5,412 nt of DNA, from contig JAHDCT010000084.1 in assembly GCA_020629735.1 (NCBI GenBank), forward strand, positions 1 to 5,412. The letters are read 5' to 3'. The translations under genes were made by a program, and so were the position numbers. Below the pieces are notes generated by a model. That model was not told the DNA's origin, made no database searches, and saw only the letters and a list, made by a program, of their open reading frames with translations. Shown one piece after another: positions 1 to 5,412 of the stretch; within the stretch, counting starts at the first letter, position 1; each line of letters starts with the position of its first letter. This stretch comes from a bacterium. Lineage in GTDB: Bacteria > Patescibacteriota > Gracilibacteria > Absconditabacterales > Absconditicoccaceae.

Positions 1-78
1 AGAAGTGATGCAGGGGTGTTGATTCCTGTGGTAGAGGGGGTATTGAGGGGGTTAGAAGAAGAGTTTAGATTTGTCTAA
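1..78 (+). CDS. Possible C-terminal end of a convergent gene, unrecognised (partial)
   Basis: Plus-strand frame 1 is open from the left edge to a TAA at 76-78. It encodes 25 residues and ends ...EGVLRGLEEEFRFV. The composition looks protein-like (a hydrophobic VLIPVVEGVL stretch followed by an acidic helix). The plus strand here is G- and purine-rich, unlike the neighbouring minus-strand genes. No minus-strand start codon lies in 1-51, so a further minus-strand gene does not begin here. The last 27 bases overlap the 3' end of the sigma-factor gene on the other strand. The stop falls inside a strong hairpin (57-86) that could act as its terminator. The two other plus frames are also open for some distance, and the fragment is too short to identify, so this is an inference. 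Confidence 0.33.
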   Translation, partial: RSDAGVLIPVVEGVLRGLEEEFRFV

Positions 79-1017
79 ACTTTTCTGTTTAGTAAATGCT
101 TGTCTTAGTCTGCGAATTACTTTTTGTATATCATTATCGATGAGAGTGGTACTAACTTCATAGTGTTCGGCAATTTCTTCAACTGACCATGGTCAGTCCC
201 CATCTAATCAATAACGCCATATAACAGCATTTTTAGCTCTCATCATTTTAGCATCGTTTCATTTGCATATGAATCACACGTAGTCTTTCAACACAGCTCT
301 TAGTCATGATTCATTCAGTTCACTTACTCAGGGTAACATAGTCATATCTAGGTTTTCTGAGTTAAAGTCAGCCAAACTAACGTCGTCCATATAGCTAATA
401 ACGCTAGAATCTTCAGTTTCTCAGTAGATGTCTCACCAAGTAGATCATCATGAATCTCATTCATCTACTGGTGCATCCCAGGCAACAACGTTATAGGTTG
501 CAGCTTCGATTTCCCTTAGTGTTTTTACTCAAACACCCATAGCTTTAGCTAGTTCTTTTTCAGTAGCTCATTCTCATAGTTCTTCTTTAATTTTTCAAAG
601 CTTGTACCTTTGACCATATCTACTATTTTTCATTGATAACAAGGAAGAATTTTCTGCTAATGCTTGAAGAATTGCTTGTCTAATCCGTCGAACTGCGTAA
701 GAAATAAATTTGTTTGATTTATCCTCAAATCTTCTCGCAGCTTTAGCGAGTCAGATGTTTCATTCATTAATCAAATCTGAAAGTGAGAGTCACTGTCAGA
801 GATATTGCTTTGCTACAGAAACAACGAACCTAAGATTTGCTTTAATAAGTTTTTCTAAAGCTTTTTGGTCTCAAAGTTTTATTTTTTTAGCAAGGTCTTT
901 TTCTTCTTCTGGGGTTAATAAGTCTACTTTTCCAATTTCTTGGAGATATCTTTCTAAAGAATATTCCTCCTTTGGGGTTATCTTAATTTCTGAGTTTTTT
1001 AAATCTAACTGTCTCAT
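52..1017 (-). CDS. rpoD: RNA polymerase sigma-70 family factor (RpoD-like), read with UGA=Gly
   Basis: This 321-residue sigma factor directs RNA polymerase to promoters. The N-terminus starts MRQLDL, as in Bacteroidetes-type RpoD, which supports the ATG at 1017. Region 1.2 is at about residues 20-58 (SLERYLQEIGKVDLLTPEEE). Region 2 spans about 60-121: ANLRFVVSVAKQY, then QGLSLSDLINEGNIGL with the glycine of QG in the core-binding part written UGA, then FISYAV, two codons CGA-CGG where WW is invariant, and IRQAILQAL. Region 3 is diverged: SSLLSMKNSRYG replaces the usual SRIVRLP-type stretch. A sigma-finger-like segment (DAPVDEGDSGG, 181-191) is present. Region 4 (about 260-306) keeps the spacing and the closing VIRRLR but carries STTLIDNDI where TRERVRQIE is usual, so the -35-reading residues are missing. 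There are 20 in-frame UGA codons and no typical Shine-Dalgarno. Its own promoter lies just upstream. Whether it is the housekeeping sigma or a second, diverged copy cannot be decided from this window. Confidence 0.93.
57..86 (+). terminator. Hairpin at the junction of convergent genes, possible terminator
   Basis: AGTTTAGA (62-69) and TCTAAACT (74-81) form a perfect 8-bp stem around a TTTG loop. The stem extends outward to 57-86 with one G-U pair, giving about 13 bp. On the plus strand the right arm runs into a T-rich stretch (81-90, with C and G interruptions), as expected of an intrinsic terminator for a gene ending at 78. On the minus strand the hairpin lies within the last codons of the sigma gene and is followed by a C/T-rich run, so it could also slow transcription in that direction. 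The stem is AT-rich, so its strength is uncertain. Confidence 0.45.
685..690 (-). other. CGA-CGG codon pair at the invariant Trp-Trp of sigma region 2.3 (codon reassignment)
   Basis: Residues 110 and 111 of the sigma factor are encoded by CGA (688-690) and CGG (685-687). Flanking residues are FISYAV on one side and IRQAILQAL on the other, a near-exact match to the FISYAVWWIRQ-type motif of RpoD. These two aromatic residues stack on and open the -10 element. They are the only CGA/CGG codons in the gene; its other arginines use CGT, CGC, AGA or AGG. The simplest reading is that both codons mean tryptophan, as in the Absconditabacterales code. Ordinary TGG is also used in this gene, at residues 180, 194, 267 and 277. 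Confidence 0.85.
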
Positions 1018-1044
1018 GAGTCAAGGTATGAGTAAATATCCTTC

Positions 1045-1073
1045 TTTATACCCTAAGGTGGGAAGTAAGTCAA
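1045..1073 (-). promoter_or_regulatory. Near-consensus sigma-70 promoter for the sigma-factor gene
   Basis: On the minus strand TTGACT (1073-1068) and TATAAA (1050-1045) are separated by exactly 17 bases (1067-1051). That is one mismatch from TTGACA and one from TATAAT. Transcription would start near 1038, giving a leader of only about 20 bases before the ATG at 1017. The leader has no Shine-Dalgarno; the only purine run (AAGGA, 1043-1039) lies at or upstream of the predicted start of transcription. The element sits in the 96-base gap (1018-1113) after the large gene. The rest of that gap holds no further gene and no clear terminator hairpin. A second TTGACT lies just before the start codon (1024-1019). 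Confidence 0.72.
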
Positions 1074-1113
1074 GATAAATAGTGATATAAGTAAGCAGAG
1101 TGAAGGAATTGTT

Positions 1114-4100
1114 TTACCATGAAACCTTTGTTTGATAAACACTAATAAGCTGTGAAATACGTGCGTTAAGTTCAGGTATATCTGAGAAAAGTTTTTTCAT
1201 AATACCTTCATATACAGTACCAGTTACAAGGTTATTTGAACCTTGGTGTGTTATAGCAACAGGACTAGAAATATCCTTTTGATAAAGTTTTAGGTTATAT
1301 CTAATAGCTCATATGTCATCAAGCAACTCAAAGATATATGGTAAATGATCTGGGGTGACGTCAGCAGGATGAGCAAAGCTCTCTCGCTCGTTTCTTGGGT
1401 TGATCGCTATTTCAATGATTCATTTTATGATTTTATAAAGCGCTCATTGAGTTTCATTATTTTGAAATCAATATTTCTTAATAAATGTTCAAAGTAAACG
1501 TACGCGTTCCATATCATGTCAGCGAATATCCAAGTTCATGATTCTTAAAATAATTTCATCATATTCAGAAATAAGATTATTGAGTTCAGAGGTATGCGAC
1601 TTATCTGATATACTAAGGCGCAATGCGGTATCAAATCAAGTAACAATATCTGTATACTGTTTAATCTCTGAACATCCTTCCATAAGGTGGTTTACCTTTG
1701 AAAGAAAATACGTTTCATGTCAGTTTTTAATGTATTTCTGAGTTGGTTGTACAATTTTTCTAAAAAGAATATTATAGTTTTCATTTTTAAAGACGATGTT
1801 GTGTGTGTGAACCAGGTAAGCAATATCTCAAATATACATCTTCATTCAAGTAGCTTCATTAATTATTTTTTCGATCATAGTCTTCGTAAGAGGATTAGGT
1901 GATTCTTCTCAGAGATCATCAAGCTGAATATCCCAAAGCTCTTCTTTGATACTAAGGTCTTTTTGTAGTATTCAGCCAACTAAACGTTCTAATCAATAGC
2001 TAATTAAATCGCGCTCTTTGCTTTCAATAGGGAGACTTTTACTACTTAGAGCTAGGCAAAGGTCATTGAGCTGTTTTATATGTTCGCTAAGTTTAAATAA
2101 TGGTGCAAATTCATCACTTGTATTGAAACTATGAATATGATCTCAGTAGAAAGTGTATAATCTCGCAATAATACTATCCCGAAATGCCGGTGTCATCTTA
2201 GCATAATCTTCGATACTAAGCAAGTCTTTAAATTTATGTTGAAAATTAAAGGAGGATCACGTAAAAATACTATGAATGAGTATGGTATATATAAGATCCT
2301 CCGTATTTTCAGGAGTTTGGAGTTTTGGATCATTAAAAGCCGATACATCAAAAACTCTTATTTTATCTGAAATTCACTTAGAAAGGAATTGTTGTATCTT
2401 CTCAACTTTATTTGGGACAAGATCAAGGGGAAGATAGGTATATGAAGTTGTTGTGTCTACTGCTTCTTGTGTTTTTTCATCCCAAGAGAATGAATTTGTA
2501 TCACTGCTATGTGTAGTAGTCATTCAAAGTTTTCAACCCTGAAGCATAACGTAAACCCAACGATCTCCATTTGACTCGTTATGAGATGGGAGCATGACAT
2601 GAGGTATAGGCTTAATCCTGTCCTTGGGTTGAACTTCATCTACTACTGCAAAGTGAGTAAGAATATGTTGAAGATATGATCAGTACTGTCATGAATATTT
2701 CTCTTGATTGGTACTAATTCCATACGATTCAAGTAATTTTTTGTAGGGAGTAGATAGTGACCCAAGAGAATTGTTGATAACAGTCAGCTGCTTATAAAGA
2801 GATCAAGTCACCATAGCTTTTAATGTATTCGTATCTTCATCATCTAGTTCAATATGTCAGAAAAGAGAGTCGAGAAATGACCCTTTAGTAAACTCAGCAG
2901 TATCATTTTCTTCATCTATGATCTCATACATCCCAAGTAAGTTTCAGATATAGCTATGAGTTGTCTTCGATGCTCTATGTGGACCAGAGTAATGTACATT
3001 AACACGACCAACTCTTCATTCTTCTGAAACACCAGATAGTTCAAGTTCAGCTTGAGGGATAAAAGTAGTTCATTGAGCAGTTGGTTCAGATCATGAAATA
3101 TGTAAAGTACAGTGAAGTCAATATTCGTTGTTTTGATCATCTCAAGCAGCTTCTCAATTCTCTAATAGCTCATCTATCGATCAGACGCTAAAATGATATT
3201 CCAGATGAATTCCATCAATTTCGACTTGGCAGATGTAGGTGTCATGTTCTCAGTCATTAGTTTTCTTTCCTAGCCGAGAAACGCCTTTTCTTGAATGTAT
3301 TTGAGCAACACTTCTTTGGATCAAGTCGTTTCATAGAATTGATTGATGAGAAGCATTTTTGTGAAGATGAAGCGTTCATTTCATATCCGTCGTTTCTGGA
3401 GCATCATGAGATATAGAATTTACCGTGCTTATTACATTAATTTCAAGAGTGTTCGATGATCAATCAGCCTTCTGTATATGTTGCTCACATGCATTTTCCA
3501 AAAAGTTACAGAAAAAATCTGCTGGTGCTTCATCGATAATCTCTCGTCATAACGAATTAATTCATGGATTATGAAATGAAAAATTGTTCTCTATTTTTAG
3601 ATAATTAGTAGCTCAATTAGTAACTTTTGCAGCTTTTTCTTCTGAAAAAGATCAGAGCTTAACTTCTTTAGAGAAAATTTCTGGATCTGAAAGAAGAATG
3701 AGTGTCTTCACGTATTCTTCTATGCTTAAAGGTGAAAAGTTAGGTCCATCTTCTCATCTTCATTGTAAATTATTTCCTACAAAGTTGAGAAAAAGCTGGA
3801 GAAGGTTTCACGAAAGATGCGTAGGGAGTTGTTCTAAAGATTCCTGAAGAAGATATTCTTTCCTAATTCAATCCGCTTCAGAAACATAAAATGACTTTAG
3901 TGTTTTTTTCTGTCATTGAGCAATTCATGTATTTTTTGTGGTTTTAAGTACTTCTTTTTTCAGAATTTGTTGAAAGTGAAAAATATTTTCTATGTCATCA
4001 AGAAAAGCTCGTTGGTCGGGTTTATGTTTTAAGTTTTTTCACTTATTTTTAACATATCTAAGTGCATCATCAAAGGATCATCCTTCTAGAATTCAAAGGT

Positions 4101-4728
4101 CAACTAATGTGTAGTAATCGAAAAAATGTCTATCTAATAGGTCATGTATATTAATAGCTTCTCCGTTAATGTTTGAGTATCATTCAAGTTTTTTTAAGGC
4201 TTCTTTTTGGTAGGCTAGAAGAAAATCTTTCTGTCCAAATTCACGAATCCTTTCTTCATACATTTGCCAGATATCGATATGAATTGCTGATATAAATTCA
4301 TCAATATTCTGATCTACTAGCTCAGTAGATCAGCTCGTAAGGGCCATTACCTGAGAAAGGTCAAATATAAGTGCAAGTTTTTCAATAGCTTCATCAATAG
4401 TTAAATCTTGTTCAAATGCGTAATTTTTAATATAGAGTCAAATAGTTTCACAAAAAAATCTACGACTAAGTTCGGTACCACCATTAAGATAATACTTTTT
4501 TATCTCTGCGTTTGAGTAAGCATTAGCCTCTTTCAAATCACCTACAAAAGCAGCAAAAAGATGTGCCGTAATTGCTTCGTACGATGGTGTTTCATCGGTA
4601 ATTTCTTCTGGAGAAGTATCTCAATCAATTCTCCAGATTCAAGTACGTTCAATAAACCTACGATAGATTTCTTCGTAACTTTCTTCTGAATTTTCTAGAA
4701 TTTCAAAACCCTGATTAATGGTGTCCAT
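1114..4728 (-). CDS. Large protein of unknown function (1204 aa), read with UGA=Gly and CGA/CGG=Trp
   Basis: I do not recognise this gene. The frame runs without TAA or TAG from ATG at 4728 (MDTINQGFEIL) to TAA at 1116-1114, with about 52 in-frame UGA codons. No signal peptide or membrane segment is visible, so it is probably cytoplasmic. Residues 1-350 look mainly helical and charged. At about 396-424 the string DFFCNFLENACEQHI followed by LEINV resembles the N-box of GHKL ATPases, but no G1 or G2 glycine motifs follow, so no such function is assigned. Residues 430-600 look strand-rich with many His, Ser and Gly (for example GLHCTLHISGSEP). Residues 800-1204 are helical again and end KVSW. 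Five CGA/CGG codons occur at residues 240, 395, 485, 850 and 1115; either Arg or Trp could fit at each. An in-frame TAG at 4776-4774 limits an upstream start. There is no Shine-Dalgarno. It lies 63 bases after the upstream gene, which may be co-transcribed. Confidence 0.9.
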
Positions 4729-4791
4729 TATCAAATTAGTACTAAATGACTCTATACAATTTTTTCGACCTCACTAGGCTAGAGTGTTATC
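4729..4791 (-). other. 63-base gap between the two upstream genes, no clear signal
   Basis: On the minus strand this reads from the stop of the upstream gene to the start of the 1204-residue gene. It holds a weak inverted repeat (CACT...AGTG around CTAGCCTAG) that is not followed by a T-run, so it is unlikely to be a terminator. TATAGA-like and TACTAA-like hexamers could be -10 elements, but no -35 lies at the right distance. The last bases before the ATG (ACTAATTTGATA) contain no Shine-Dalgarno. Read-through from the upstream gene is the simplest expectation. Confidence 0.5.
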
Positions 4792-5412
4792 TTATCTTTT
4801 CTTCTTTTTCTTCTTTTTCTTTCAAGATGACGCTTTATCACCATCTGTATCTCAGGCAGCCTCAAAGTTTTTATGAGTATTAGCAGCAGTTTTAGCAATA
4901 GCAACACTAGTTGTTCTATCTAGTTCTTCTAAGAGATCTTCAATTGAGGTAAATCAATGTAACTTAAGGTTTTCTAAAAGTGTTTTAAAGACATCTCTCT
5001 CTCTTTCTCATTTAATTGCTTCTCAATAATTAAATGAGTTTGATTTATTCTCTTCTACTTCAACTCATTGATTAGCATCATCTGGATCAGCATCATCTAG
5101 TGATTGTCAGCTCATATCAGTAGAGTCAACGACATCTCAATCTGCATCACTAGATCATTCAATTTTTTCAACTGCATCTTTATTGTCGTAACCTACTGTG
5201 TTTTCATCTCTTCAAGCAGTTGTAGAACTACTATTAACTGAATTTGACCTTTGTGTTCTATACTGTTCAAGATATGTTTCTATACTCTCAAATTCAGGTA
5301 GCGTATTCTGTAATGCTTCTAAAAAGTCTTGGTAGGGTTGATCTTCATCTCTTGTAATGCTAAGAATCCACGATTGAATCAAATCTCAAACAACTGCTTT
5401 ACGTACTTTTTC
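4792..5412 (-). CDS. C-terminal part of an unrecognised protein with acidic linker and polylysine tail (partial)
   Basis: The frame enters from the right edge and ends at TAA (4794-4792), giving 206 residues without the start. I do not recognise a family. Fragment residues 1-55 look like amphipathic helices (AVVGDLIQSWILSI, FLEALQNTLPEFESIETYLEQY). Residues 56-124 are low-complexity and acidic, rich in Ser, Asp, Asn and Gly (SSDADGDVVDS, LDDADPDDANQG), probably a disordered linker. Residues 137-180 form a second helical segment (VFKTLLENLKLHGFTSIEDLLEEL). The end is a Gly/Asp/Ser stretch followed by eight lysines and one arginine. Such a basic tail could bind nucleic acid or acidic surfaces, but that is inference. 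There are 11 in-frame UGA codons and no CGA or CGG, so this part supports only the UGA=Gly reading. The next gene starts 63 bases downstream on the same strand. Confidence 0.85.
4795..4821 (-). repeat. Purine-only tract encoding the Lys8-Arg tail
   Basis: On the minus strand this stretch is only A and G, built from repeated AAGAAAAAG-like units (AAG/AAA lysine codons, closing AGA). It is just before the stop codon. Such simple repeats can change length by slippage, which would alter the number of lysines or shift the frame at the last codons. Confidence 0.7.

Noticed and set aside
181..840. UGA read as tryptophan (Mycoplasma-type code)
   Set aside because: Conserved sigma positions such as QGLSL and the YGLDG turn require Gly, and five UGA codons occur within 20 residues (180-199), far too many for Trp.
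1014..1021. CTCATGAG palindrome over the sigma start codon as an operator
   Set aside because: Eight bases centred on an ATG is easily chance, and no second copy or longer symmetry is present.
710..1078. Plus-strand open frame of 122 codons opposite the sigma gene
   Set aside because: It is the antisense shadow of a clearly conserved sigma-70 gene. Its Ser/Phe-rich translation has no protein-like motif.
1538..1902. Two short plus-strand open frames opposite the large gene
   Set aside because: They lie wholly antisense to the 1204-residue frame, overlap each other, and have a Ser/Ile/Phe-rich composition typical of shadow frames.
2916..3140. Minus-strand open frame of 74 codons
   Set aside because: It lies inside the large gene in another frame. 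It appears as an ORF only because UGA is treated as a stop in the true frame.
52..4728. Pseudogenes full of in-frame stop codons
   Set aside because: All interruptions are UGA, none are TAA or TAG, and conserved sigma residues continue through them with Gly fitting. This is an alternative code, not decay.
4765..4791. Terminator hairpin after the polylysine gene
   Set aside because: The stem is only about four base pairs and is followed on the minus strand by AGGTCGAAAAAA rather than a T-run.

Overview
The window reads as chromosomal DNA from the candidate phylum Absconditabacteria (SR1), order Absconditabacterales. With standard stop codons the minus strand looks almost empty. If UGA is read as glycine, it opens into three long genes that occupy nearly the whole window. 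They contain 20, about 52 and 11 in-frame UGA codons. A second recoding is visible: the invariant Trp-Trp pair of the sigma-70 region 2.3 motif is written CGA-CGG. UGA=Gly together with CGA/CGG=Trp is the Absconditabacterales code (NCBI translation table 37). UGA=Gly alone would be the SR1/Gracilibacteria code (table 25).

Layout, in order of minus-strand transcription (right to left). (1) 5412-4792: the C-terminal 206 residues of an unrecognised protein, with an acidic, low-complexity middle and a tail of eight lysines and one arginine. (2) 4728-1114: one 1204-residue protein of unknown function, predicted soluble and lacking a signal peptide, with a mostly helical N-terminal part, a strand-rich middle and a helical C-terminal part. 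(3) 1017-52: a 321-residue RpoD-like sigma-70 factor. It has its own near-consensus promoter (TTGACT, 17 bases, TATAAA) in the 96-base gap before it. On the plus strand, bases 1-78 may hold the last 25 codons of a convergent gene. That frame overlaps the end of the sigma gene by 27 bases, inside a strong hairpin that could end its transcription.

No shared pathway can be stated for the three genes. Genes 1 and 2 lie on the same strand, 63 bases apart, with no convincing terminator between them, so they may be co-transcribed. The sigma gene can be transcribed separately. None of the visible start codons has a good Shine-Dalgarno sequence. The main biological interest is the doubly altered code, and a sigma factor that keeps the promoter-melting region but has lost the usual -35 recognition residues. 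No RNA genes, CRISPR arrays, insertion sequences or attachment sites were seen.
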